A stretch of DNA of 64,000 nt, taken from Candidatus Synechococcus calcipolaris G9. GTDB lineage: Bacteria > Cyanobacteriota > Cyanobacteriia > Thermosynechococcales > Thermosynechococcaceae. The translations under genes were made by a program, and so were the position numbers. Every line of letters starts with the position of its first letter. Positions within the stretch are counted from its first letter, which is position 1. Positions 1 to 7,934 of the stretch are shown one piece after another. Location of the stretch: NCBI RefSeq assembly GCF_029582805.1, contig NZ_JAKKUT010000007.1:30172-94171 (forward strand). Direction: 5' to 3'. The notes beneath the pieces are model-generated. The model was not told the origin of the DNA. It saw only the letters and a list, made by a program, of their open reading frames with translations, and ran no database searches.

Positions 1-125
1 TCCAAAGTGGAACAGTGGGCTGTCAACGGGACGATGCTTTGTGATTCTAGCGTTTTGCTAGTTTCGGATTTTATGATTACCTTTATTCTCTCGCGTTTAT
101 CAGAGAACTTCTAGGGGGGCGATCG

Positions 126-752
126 ATGTTGACGGGATTTGTGGCGGGACTGACCTTGATTTCGATTTCCGAATTGGGGGATAAGTCTTTTTTTATTGCC
201 ATGATTCTGGCGAGTCGCCATGGTAAACGCTGGGTGTTTTTGGGGGCCTTGCTTGCCCTGACATTCATGACTGTTTTGGCAGTGTTAGCGGGCCAAGTTT
301 TTGGCCTTTTGCCGCCACTGTATACCCACTATGGGGCGATCGCCCTGTTTACCTTTTTTGGTCTCCGGCTGCTATACCGAGGTTGGATGATGAAGAACAC
401 CCTTCTTAGTGACGATTCTGAGGAAATTGTGGAAGCGGAAGCAGCGGTGGAAAAAGCAGAAGTACAGGGACAGCAGTGGCGAGATCACCCTATTTTCGGA
501 ATTATTTTCGAGGCCTTTGGTTTAACCTTTGTCGCAGAATGGGGCGATCGCACCCAATTTGCCACAATTACTATGGCCGCCACCTACAATCCCTGGGGCG
601 TTGCCGCTGGCGCGATTCTAGGCCATGCTTTATGTCTATTGATTGCGGTTTGGGGTGGTCATCTCATGGCCAGACAACTGTCTGAGCGCACATTGACCCT
701 TTTAGGGGGAGGATTATTCCTATTCTTTGGTGTGTTGACGGCGGGGATATAA
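126..752 (+). CDS. TMEM165/GDT1 (UPF0016) family cation transporter, Mnx-like
   Basis: The 208-residue polytopic protein carries the two family signatures E-x-G-D-(K/R)-(S/T): ELGDKS near residue 17 and EWGDRT near residue 139. They sit in two hydrophobic halves joined by an acidic linker at about residues 95-115 (rich in Glu and Ala). Family knowledge: cyanobacterial and plant members (Mnx/PAM71) move Mn2+, and perhaps Ca2+, across the thylakoid or plasma membrane, usually by proton exchange. The length is typical of the full-length two-repeat form. The ATG at 126 follows a HIP1-like GATCG stretch and has no strong Shine-Dalgarno. The next gene starts 36 bases downstream on the same strand but is functionally unrelated. 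Substrate is inferred, not seen. Confidence 0.9.
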   Translation: MLTGFVAGLTLISISELGDKSFFIAMILASRHGKRWVFLGALLALTFMTVLAVLAGQVFGLLPPLYTHYGAIALFTFFGLRLLYRGWMMKNTLLSDDSEEIVEAEAAVEKAEVQGQQWRDHPIFGIIFEAFGLTFVAEWGDRTQFATITMAATYNPWGVAAGAILGHALCLLIAVWGGHLMARQLSERTLTLLGGGLFLFFGVLTAGI

Positions 753-788
753 TAAAAAATATATCGCCAACTAAATAATTTCCCTTGA

Positions 789-1967
789 ATGTCCATGTTC
801 CCCCTTGCCGATCGCCTCGCTAACTTAGAAGGAAATGTCTTTGCGGGGATGGATCGGGTCAAGGCCGTGGCCCGTCAGTCTGGACAGGACATTATTGATC
901 TATCCTTGGGGTCGGCGGATATAGCCGTTGCCGATGAGATTTTGGCAGAGATCCAGTTGGCCCTATGGGATCCCCAAAGCCATGGCTACCAACTCTTTCA
1001 GAGTACCCGTCCCTTTCGGGAGGCGGCGGCCCAGTGGTATCAGCGGCGATTTGGCCTAGAAATGGATCCGGAAACCGAAGTGCTGGCCTTGATTGGTTCC
1101 CAGGAAGGAACGGCCCATTTTCCCCTAGCCCTTTTGAATCCGGGGGATTATGCCCTAGTCCTGGATCCGGGATACCCATCCCATGCCGGCGGGGTGCATT
1201 TAGCCGGGGGCCGCATCTATCCGATGCCCTTGCGGCCAGAAAATGACTTTTTACCCATGTTGAGCGATGTTCCCGCAACCATCCTTGCCCAGGCAAAACT
1301 CCTCATCCTCAGCTATCCCCATAATCCCACCACAGCGATCGCCCCCCTCAGTTTTTTCCAAGAGGCGGTTCAATTTTGCCAGCGTCATGGTCTTGTCCTC
1401 GTCCATGATTTTCCCTACGTGGATTTGGTCTTTGACGCGCCCCCTGCACCTTCTATTTTTCAAGCCGATCGCGATCGCTCCTGTAGTATTGAATTTTTTA
1501 GCCTATCCAAGTCCTACAACATGGGGGGATTTCGGCTGGGGTTTGCCATCGGCCGGGCCCAGTTGATCCAAGCCTTAGCTCAGATTAAGTCCGTCATTGA
1601 TTTTAATCAGTACGCTGGCATTTTACGGGGGGGCATTATCGCCCTCAACAGCCCTCATCATCAAATTCAAGCTACCATAGACACCTTTCGCGATCGCCGC
1701 GATCGCTTTATTGAAGTTCTTCAGGATCAGGGCTGGCCCGTGACAACGCCGCCAGCAACCATGTATATTTGGGCCCCCTTGCCTGACCCCTGGCACCATA
1801 ATTCCCTGGGCTTTTGCCAAGAATTACTCCTCCATACGGGGGTGGCCGCCTCCCCCGGTTCTGGCTTTGGCCCCACTGGGGAGGGATTTGTCCGCTTTGC
1901 CCTTGTGCGCGATCGCCAGACCCTAACTCTGGCCGCAGAGCGTATCATGGATTTTCTTAAGAATTAA
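789..1967 (+). CDS. Class I/II PLP-dependent aminotransferase (LL-DAP/aspartate aminotransferase-like)
   Basis: This 392-residue fold-type I aminotransferase has the expected layout: an N-terminal arm (DLSLGSAD, near residue 38), the cofactor-contact segment GSQEGTAHFPLA near residue 103, the Asn-containing SYPHNPT loop near 175, and the PLP Schiff-base lysine in SLSKSYNMGGFR, which I place at K241. Relatives in cyanobacteria are annotated as LL-diaminopimelate or aspartate aminotransferases, so amino-acid biosynthesis in the cytoplasm is the likely role. The exact substrate cannot be read from the sequence. It starts 36 bases after the cation transporter and may share its transcript. A 9-bp inverted repeat follows the stop codon. 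Confidence 0.85.
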   Translation: MSMFPLADRLANLEGNVFAGMDRVKAVARQSGQDIIDLSLGSADIAVADEILAEIQLALWDPQSHGYQLFQSTRPFREAAAQWYQRRFGLEMDPETEVLALIGSQEGTAHFPLALLNPGDYALVLDPGYPSHAGGVHLAGGRIYPMPLRPENDFLPMLSDVPATILAQAKLLILSYPHNPTTAIAPLSFFQEAVQFCQRHGLVLVHDFPYVDLVFDAPPAPSIFQADRDRSCSIEFFSLSKSYNMGGFRLGFAIGRAQLIQALAQIKSVIDFNQYAGILRGGIIALNSPHHQIQATIDTFRDRRDRFIEVLQDQGWPVTTPPATMYIWAPLPDPWHHNSLGFCQELLLHTGVAASPGSGFGPTGEGFVRFALVRDRQTLTLAAERIMDFLKN

Positions 1968-2011
1968 GAGTCTGAAGAATTAAAAGTCTTAAAAATTAAA
2001 GGTTCAGACTC
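1968..2011 (+). terminator. Inverted repeat directly after the aminotransferase stop codon
   Basis: GAGTCTGAA (1968-1976) and TTCAGACTC (2003-2011) are perfect 9-bp complements separated by 26 AT-rich bases. The left arm begins immediately after the TAA stop. No T-run follows the right arm, so it could be an RNA 3'-end stabilising hairpin or a weak terminator rather than a classical intrinsic terminator. Confidence 0.35.
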
Positions 2012-2159
2012 GAGTATGAAGAGTTGGGAATAAAGTAACGGAAAAATATTCGGAATATCCGTATTTATACGCTAGTTTTCCGCCTATACCCTCTGCCAAG
2101 ATTAAAGTATTAAGAAAAATTTCTTGATCGGTGCTTTGTGCTTTCTTGATTGGTGCTTT

Positions 2160-2384
2160 ATGATGCCGTCCGGTTCCCTTTTATTTTCCCCTGGGCAAAC
2201 AAATCCTTCCACCTTAGAGAAGGCTTTCTCCCACCTGTCACCCACAGAACAAATTCGTTTACTGGTATCCCATCCCTACTTTACGGGCCGCTGTCCCCAT
2301 TGCCGTCGTCCCATCCCCCTCTCCCAGGCCCAGATGGGTCAATGCACCTGTTCCCACTGTGGTTGGCAGGATCGGCAGATTTAA
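2160..2384 (+). CDS. Small zinc-ribbon-like protein, conserved-hypothetical type
   Basis: The protein is about 74 residues if translation starts at the ATG at 2160 (an adjacent ATG lies at 2163). An in-frame start at 2124 would add 12 poorly supported residues. The C-terminal half has two cysteine knuckles, CPHC and CTCSHC, spaced about 20 residues apart, as in rubredoxin-like or zinc-ribbon folds. This is the main evidence that it is real. The N-terminal part predicts a short helix. The gene ends 57 bases before leuB on the same strand. I do not recognise a function. Metal binding or nucleic-acid or protein contact is inferred only from the cysteine pattern. Confidence 0.6.
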   Translation: MMPSGSLLFSPGQTNPSTLEKAFSHLSPTEQIRLLVSHPYFTGRCPHCRRPIPLSQAQMGQCTCSHCGWQDRQI

Positions 2385-2441
2385 CGCCGAAAAATTGCGG
2401 TAAAATGTCACTTTGGTTTCACTACATTTACCGACGTTTTT

Positions 2442-3527
2442 ATGGCATACACCTATCGCATTACGGTTTTAGCTGGAGATGGTATCGGCCCGGAAATTAT
2501 GGCCGTGGCCGTGGATGTACTCCAAGCGATCGCCCCCCGCTTTAACTTAACCTTTGAGTTTACGCCGGCCCTGATGGGAGGCTGTGCCATTGATGCCGTT
2601 GGGGTTCCCCTGCCGGAAGAAACCCTAGAGACCTGCAAAAATAGTGATGCCGTCCTCCTTGCGGCCATTGGCGGCACAAAATGGGATACCTTGCCCCGCC
2701 ACCTGCGGCCGGAAACGGGATTATTGGCCCTGCGATCGGGCTTGGGTCTCTTTGCAAACTTGCGTCCGGCGCGGATCCTACCCCAGTTAATTGGGGCCTC
2801 TTCCTTAAAGCCGGAGGTGATTGACGGGGTAGATTTGATGGTGGTACGGGAACTCACCGGCGGTATCTATTTTGGCCAGCCCAAGGGAGTATTTGCCTCG
2901 GAAACGGGGGAGAAGCGGGGGGTGAATACTATGGCCTATAGCGAATCGGAAATCGATCGCATTGGTCGGGTCGCCTTTGAAACTGCCCGTAAGCGCAATA
3001 AAAAACTATGCTCCGTCGATAAGGCCAATGTTCTCGAAGTCTCCCAACTCTGGCGCGATCGCCTCACGGCCCTGAGTGCGGACTACCCGGACGTGGAACT
3101 GAGCCATCTATACGTGGATAATGCCGCCATGCAATTGGTACGTTGGCCCAAGCAGTTTGACACCATTGTGACGGGGAACCTATTTGGGGATATTTTGTCC
3201 GATGCGGCCGCCATGCTCACCGGCAGTATTGGTATGTTACCTTCCGCCAGTTTGGGGGCTACGGGGCCCGGGGTCTTTGAACCCGTCCATGGTTCCGCCC
3301 CGGACATTGCTGGGCAAAATAAGGCCAATCCCTTGGCGATGGTTTTAAGTGGGGCGATGATGTTGCGCTATGGCTTAAATCAACCAGCGGCGGCAGATGC
3401 CATTGAAACAGCGGTGCTGAGTATTTTAGATCAGGGGTATCGCACGGCGGATTTGGCTGCTCCAGACACGACCATCCTGGGGTGCCAAGAAATGGGAGAA
3501 GCGTTACTTAAATTACTTTGCCAATGA
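2442..3527 (+). CDS. leuB: 3-isopropylmalate dehydrogenase
   Basis: The 361-residue protein matches the NAD-dependent beta-decarboxylating dehydrogenase family at its usual length. It catalyses oxidation and decarboxylation of 3-isopropylmalate in leucine synthesis, in the cytoplasm. Visible signatures are GDGIGPEIM at the N-terminus, the substrate-binding RPARILPQL segment, [12 protein letters not shown], the lysine/aspartate region DKANVLE, and the family motif with [20 protein letters not shown] toward the C-terminus. The start ATG at 2442 gives the canonical N-terminus. The stop codon overlaps the start of the MEKHLA-domain gene by four bases (ATGA), suggesting translational coupling. No other leucine genes are in the window. 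Confidence 0.97.
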   Translation: MAYTYRITVLAGDGIGPEIMAVAVDVLQAIAPRFNLTFEFTPALMGGCAIDAVGVPLPEETLETCKNSDAVLLAAIGGTKWDTLPRHLRPETGLLALRSGLGLFANLRPARILPQLIGASSLKPEVIDGVDLMVVRELTGGIYFGQPKGVFASETGEKRGVNTMAYSESEIDRIGRVAFETARKRNKKLCSVDKANVLEVSQLWRDRLTALSADYPDVELSHLYVDNAAMQLVRWPKQFDTIVTGNLFGDILSDAAAMLTGSIGMLPSASLGATGPGVFEPVHGSAPDIAGQNKANPLAMVLSGAMMLRYGLNQPAAADAIETAVLSILDQGYRTADLAAPDTTILGCQEMGEALLKLLCQ

Positions 3528-4000
3528 AATTGATTCCTCCCTGGCAAGACAAGTGGGTGATTCACCATAGTTTGCGGCTTTGCCAGAGTTTTTATCACTG
3601 GACGGGGCGATCGCTGCTGCCGGATCATTACCCCACGGATCAAGCCCTAGGGGAGGCTCTTTTTACCTTGCCCCAACCGGTGTTATCCCACGGCATAGAG
3701 CCAGATCCTATTCTCAACTACGGCAATCAGGCGGCCCTAAACCTGTGGCAACTGGATTGGCCAACCCTGCGGCAGATGCCCTCCCGTTTGACGGCGGAAC
3801 CCCTATTGCAGGCCGAACGTCAGCAACGTTTAGCCGCAGCGGCCGCCCAAGGCTACACCGAGAATTATTCGGGAGTACGCATCTCCACCACGGGGCAACG
3901 CTTTCAAATTGAGAATGCTTGTATTTGGGTGGTATTGGATGAACAGGGGCAACGAATTGGCCAGGCAGCCACGTTTAAGGACTGGAGATTTTTGTCATAA
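3524..4000 (+). CDS. MEKHLA-domain protein
   Basis: The protein is about 158 residues. It has the MEKHLA domain arrangement: an acidic/aromatic N-terminal part, then [15 protein letters not shown] in the middle, then a PAS-like C-terminal strand region with [13 protein letters not shown] and WVVLDEQG. In plants this domain ends class III HD-Zip proteins; in bacteria stand-alone versions are uncharacterised but PAS-related, so ligand sensing is inferred. I prefer the ATG at 3524, which overlaps the leuB stop as ATGA, over the TTG at 3518. Coupling to leuB suggests a link to amino-acid metabolism, but this is only context. Confidence 0.8.
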   Translation: MKLIPPWQDKWVIHHSLRLCQSFYHWTGRSLLPDHYPTDQALGEALFTLPQPVLSHGIEPDPILNYGNQAALNLWQLDWPTLRQMPSRLTAEPLLQAERQQRLAAAAAQGYTENYSGVRISTTGQRFQIENACIWVVLDEQGQRIGQAATFKDWRFLS

Positions 4001-4066
4001 TTGTCATAGTCACATTGTCATAGCTATATCGCCATAGTCAAACTGTCAAAATTGCCATAATGCCGA
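3993..4066 (+). repeat. Degenerate short tandem repeats (TTGTCATAG-like) upstream of pstB
   Basis: The heptamer TGTCATA recurs at the end of the MEKHLA gene and after it. Related copies TCGCCATAG, TGTCAAAA and TTGCCATAA follow at about 14-15 base spacing up to about 4060. The tract fills most of the gap between the MEKHLA gene and pstB. It does not match the usual cyanobacterial Pho box (direct CTTAACCT-like octamers), so its role is open. Confidence 0.4.
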
Positions 4067-4093
4067 TCACTCCCCTCCTCTCGTTCTGATGCC

Positions 4094-4909
4094 ATGATCT
4101 TTGCTCCTGTACAGCCCGGTTCGGAAACCTGCTCTGAAATTGTTTTGCGGGCCGAGAACTTGAGGGTTTACTACGGCGATCGCCTAGTGGTACGGGATGT
4201 AACGATTGGGATTCCTAAAAACGATATTGTTGCCTTCATTGGCCCCTCCGGGTGTGGTAAAACCAGTATTTTACGCAGCTTTAACCGCCTGAATGAACTG
4301 ATTCCGGGAGCCAGGGTCGGGGGCAATCTCAGCTATCGGGGTCAGGATCTCAATGATCCCCATTGGGATGTGATAGATATTCGCTGTCGCATTGGCATGG
4401 TCTTTCAAAAACCCAATCCTTTTCCAATGTCGGTCTACGAGAATGTTGCCTTTGGTGCGCGAATCAATGGCTATGCTGGGGATATGGATGAGTTGGTGGA
4501 ACATTCACTCCAGCAGGTTGTTCTTTGGGATGAGGTGAAGGATAAACTCAATGAAAATGGCCTCAATCTCTCCGGTGGCCAACAACAACGGCTCTGTATT
4601 GCCCGGGCGATCGCCATTCAGCCCGATGTGATTTTAATGGATGAACCCTGTTCCTTTTTAGACCCCATTGCCACCCTGAAGGTAGAAGAACTCTTCCATC
4701 GCCTCAAACAAACCTATACCCTAGTCATTGCCACCCATAACATGCAGCAGGCGGCCCGGGTATCAAATTTGACGGCTTTTTTCAATGTGGAACTAACCCC
4801 TGAAGGGCAGAAAGTGGGCTATTTAGTGGAATACGATCGCACCTCAAAGATTTTCCAGGCCCCGACCCACCCCATCACCCATGATTATGTCAGCGGCCGC
4901 TTTGGTTGA
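4094..4909 (+). CDS. pstB: Phosphate ABC transporter ATP-binding protein PstB
   Basis: The 271-residue nucleotide-binding subunit shows Walker [10 protein letters not shown] near residue 52, the Q-loop [15 protein letters not shown] typical of PstB, the signature [14 protein letters not shown] near residue 156, and Walker [13 protein letters not shown]. The usual PstB sequence reads CSALDP, so the Phe is a small local variation. It should energise high-affinity phosphate import with PstS, PstC and PstA, none of which is nearby. This is therefore a solitary pstB, either an extra paralogue or a component separated from its operon. It is convergent with the next gene, seven bases from stop to stop. 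Confidence 0.9.
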   Translation: MIFAPVQPGSETCSEIVLRAENLRVYYGDRLVVRDVTIGIPKNDIVAFIGPSGCGKTSILRSFNRLNELIPGARVGGNLSYRGQDLNDPHWDVIDIRCRIGMVFQKPNPFPMSVYENVAFGARINGYAGDMDELVEHSLQQVVLWDEVKDKLNENGLNLSGGQQQRLCIARAIAIQPDVILMDEPCSFLDPIATLKVEELFHRLKQTYTLVIATHNMQQAARVSNLTAFFNVELTPEGQKVGYLVEYDRTSKIFQAPTHPITHDYVSGRFG

Positions 4910-4915
4910 GTTTGG

Positions 4916-6871
4916 TTAAGCCTTGATCGGATAAAATCGCCATTGCTGATCCTCTGCGGCAATTTCTAAAACATAGGTGTGGTACTGCAGTAAGCTCTCG
5001 CGGTGGCCCACACTGATGAAGTTCCGGGTGGTGGCCTGAATATGCTCATAGACCCGCCTTTCATTGCCTAAGTCTAGGGCACTGGTGGCTTCATCCAAAA
5101 TGGCATAGGGGCTGTGATTCAGCAAGAGTCGGGCAATGCCTAATCGCTGTTGTTCCCCCAGGGATAAAATATCGGCCCAGTCTAGGGTGACATCAAAGCC
5201 GCCGACCCGATCGGGCAAACTACCTAAATTCACCTCCCGCAGGGCAGCCAACATTTTTTCTTCAGTGGTATTCACATCTCCGTGGGGATAGAGTAGCTGG
5301 GTGCGCAGGGAACCGAGAACCATGTAGGGCCGTTGGGGCAAAAAGAGCACATCCTCTGCCCGGGGCCGGATAATTTCGCCGCGACCAGCCTGCCAAAGAC
5401 CGGCGATCGCCCGGAGGAGGGAGCTTTTGCCCACACCACTGGGGCCCATAATCACTAACCCTTCCCCCGGCTCTAGGGCAAAGGAAATATCCTGGACTAA
5501 ACGCCGCTCATAATTAGGGGTTTCCACGGTGACATTTTGAAGGGCAAACCGAGGAGCTTCCGTTAAGGTAATCGTCGTTTGCGCCTCAGTGAGGGTGGGC
5601 TGATGATTCAAAACCTCCGTAAAGCCCGCCAGACGCTCAACTCCGGCAATAAAACCACTTAAATTACTAAACTGATTCACAATTAAGGATAGGGCACCCA
5701 ACACCTGGCTAAAGGCGAAACTGGCCTGACTAATGGCCCCAAAATCAATGTCTCCGGCAAAATAGCGGGGTGCCACCAAGGCCGCGGGCACAATAATCAC
5801 AAAATAATTATAGCCCGTGGTAAAAAACTCCAGGTTTCGTTGCCAGCCAATGAGTAGGTTATAGTTCTTCAAAACCTCCATAAACCGCTGCCGGACTTGG
5901 AGGGATTCTTGCATTTCCCCGCGATAAAAGGCAATGGACTCGGCATTATCGCGCACATGGACGAGGCCATAGCGAAAATCGGCTTCGCGGCGGAGTTGAT
6001 TAAAGTTCAGGCGAATTAAACGCTGTCCCAAAAACACCGTAACTACGGTGCCCACCAGCGCATAGCCAATCAGGGTGAGGGTAAGGGTGCGGGAGATCGT
6101 CCAGAGAATGCCGGTAAAGGCAATGAGATCAATGAGGGAACCTAAAATAATGAGTAGAAATTGCAGAGATGTTTGGGTAAAGGAGCGAATATCCTCAGAA
6201 ATCCGTTGATCCGGGTTATCAATATCAACTTGATTTTCAATTTTGTAGTAGGCCCGATCATTAAAATAGCGATCTAGAAAATATCGGGTCAACCAATCTC
6301 GCCAGCGTAGCCCCAGGTATTCCCGCACATAACGGTAAATCACCACAATGGGTGTACCGACCACAAACACCCCCGCATAGACAAACAGGTACCGCCAATA
6401 GGTGGCTTCCTGCCGCTCCGCTAGGGCTGTTTGAAAAAAGCGGCCGACAAAACTAATGATCACATTTAAGCCACTCACCGACAGGGACAGCATCAGTAGT
6501 AAGCCCAACAATGTCCAGGCTTGCCAGCGGGGGAGCATTTGCGGTCTCAGTAAAAAGAAAATAGCTGCCGGAATCACCAATGTGCCCGCCATGACCGTCC
6601 CCAAAACCGGCGATCTCAGGATTCCCTGAGTGGTTGCCACCAGTCCCTCCACAATCGGGCCCATCACGTCTGGGAATAGGGCTTTGAGTCCCCAACTCAC
6701 ACCCGCAGTCAGAAAAAATAGCACCCCAAACATGAAGACAATGACCAAGAGCAGCAGAACCAAAAAGAGAACCGTACTGCCGCGGCGATCGCGGGGGAAA
6801 AAGTAGGGCTGGGCGATCTCCAGGAACTGTTGCCAGACACGGGCGTTAAACTTATGGGTAGGCTGAGCCAT
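4916..6871 (-). CDS. ABC transporter, fused permease-ATPase, BacA/SbmA-YddA type
   Basis: A membrane part of about 400 residues with five to six hydrophobic helices is followed by an ATPase domain. Walker A is GPSGVGKSS, the signature is a variant LSLGEQQRLGIARLL, and Walker B leads into DEATSALD. The hydrophobic part with the WRDWLTRYFLDRYF segment is typical of the SbmA/BacA and ABCD (PMP70-like) group, which imports peptides or cobalamin in some bacteria and exports or imports acyl substrates in others. I start at the ATG at 6871; a GTG two codons upstream is also possible. The substrate is unknown. The gene is divergent from queE with about 100 bases between them. Confidence 0.85.
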   Translation of the reverse strand: MAQPTHKFNARVWQQFLEIAQPYFFPRDRRGSTVLFLVLLLLVIVFMFGVLFFLTAGVSWGLKALFPDVMGPIVEGLVATTQGILRSPVLGTVMAGTLVIPAAIFFLLRPQMLPRWQAWTLLGLLLMLSLSVSGLNVIISFVGRFFQTALAERQEATYWRYLFVYAGVFVVGTPIVVIYRYVREYLGLRWRDWLTRYFLDRYFNDRAYYKIENQVDIDNPDQRISEDIRSFTQTSLQFLLIILGSLIDLIAFTGILWTISRTLTLTLIGYALVGTVVTVFLGQRLIRLNFNQLRREADFRYGLVHVRDNAESIAFYRGEMQESLQVRQRFMEVLKNYNLLIGWQRNLEFFTTGYNYFVIIVPAALVAPRYFAGDIDFGAISQASFAFSQVLGALSLIVNQFSNLSGFIAGVERLAGFTEVLNHQPTLTEAQTTITLTEAPRFALQNVTVETPNYERRLVQDISFALEPGEGLVIMGPSGVGKSSLLRAIAGLWQAGRGEIIRPRAEDVLFLPQRPYMVLGSLRTQLLYPHGDVNTTEEKMLAALREVNLGSLPDRVGGFDVTLDWADILSLGEQQRLGIARLLLNHSPYAILDEATSALDLGNERRVYEHIQATTRNFISVGHRESLLQYHTYVLEIAAEDQQWRFYPIKA

Positions 6872-6971
6872 GGACACAGAAACCGTAAATGTGCACAGGC
6901 TTATATTGTCTATCGCAGCTTACCCCTTCGGCAATGAAAAATTTATTTATGTCTAATTCCTAACTTTCACC

Positions 6972-7742
6972 ATGGAATCGACCAATACTGCCCCCTTAAT
7001 CGAACTCTTTTCTGCCATTCAGGGGGAAGGGGCGAATGTGGGAACTCGGCAATTGTTCATCCGTTTTGCTGGCTGTGATCTCCGTTGTCGCTACTGTGAT
7101 AGTGCCCACACCTGGCATCCTCCCCGTCAATGCCAAATTGAACTCACCCCAGGAGAGCGGGATTTTATTTCTGTGCCGAATCCCGTCACCCTTGAGCAAC
7201 TACTGACCTGGTGCGATCGCCAAAATCATCCTGGCTTGCACGATAGTATTAGCCTCACGGGGGGGGAACCCCTATTACAGGCAAAATTTCTTAGCCAACT
7301 CCTACCCCGCCTTAAGCAACGCACCAGCTTACCCCTCTATCTGGAAACGGGGGGGCACCATCCCGATGCCTTGCCCCCCCTATTGCCCTACCTAGACAGT
7401 ATTGGCATGGATATCAAACTACCCAGTGTGAGCGGTGAATGTCATTGGTCAGCCCATCGCACCTTTTTAGAACTGTGCCACCAGGCCAAAGTGGATGTCT
7501 TTTGCAAAGTCATTATTTCCCATGCCACCAGCGACCGGGATCGAGAACAGCTACGGTCACTGATTGCCGCTATCGATCCCCATATCCCCATCTTTCTCCA
7601 ACCTGTAACACCCATTGGTACGGGTCGCCATACCCTTCCCCCGGATCCAGGGCAGGTTTTACTGTGGCAGGCTGCATTGAAGGAACACCTCAGGATCGTT
7701 CGCGTCATTCCCCAAACCCATAAATTTATTCAGCAACGCTAG
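6972..7742 (+). CDS. queE: 7-carboxy-7-deazaguanine synthase QueE
   Basis: This 256-residue radical SAM enzyme converts carboxy-tetrahydropterin to 7-carboxy-7-deazaguanine in queuosine synthesis. The [4Fe-4S] cluster motif is C-x3-C-x2-C at C35, C39 and C42 in FAGCDLRCRYCDS. It is preceded by the family N-terminus SAIQGEGANVGTRQLFIRF. A GGEPLLQ motif (SAM binding) lies near residue 97. The C-terminal PQTHKF tail is also characteristic. The length agrees with cyanobacterial QueE. The ATG at 6972 lacks a strong Shine-Dalgarno. No other queuosine genes are in the window. Confidence 0.93.
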   Translation: MESTNTAPLIELFSAIQGEGANVGTRQLFIRFAGCDLRCRYCDSAHTWHPPRQCQIELTPGERDFISVPNPVTLEQLLTWCDRQNHPGLHDSISLTGGEPLLQAKFLSQLLPRLKQRTSLPLYLETGGHHPDALPPLLPYLDSIGMDIKLPSVSGECHWSAHRTFLELCHQAKVDVFCKVIISHATSDRDREQLRSLIAAIDPHIPIFLQPVTPIGTGRHTLPPDPGQVLLWQAALKEHLRIVRVIPQTHKFIQQR

Positions 7743-7934
7743 GGGAACCATAGGGGCAAATACAGAACGACCCAGTTGGCCGGAATTCCCTTAACCATGT
7801 TAGAGTTTGGCAGAATAGGTGTGTTGTTGGGAGTGAACGATGCGATCGCTAAGGGGACAGGTCACTGCCTCCACTATTGGAGATGCAAGCCATGGGTCGA
7901 GTAGTTGGCACTTCCACGCTTGAGTGGTGCAACC

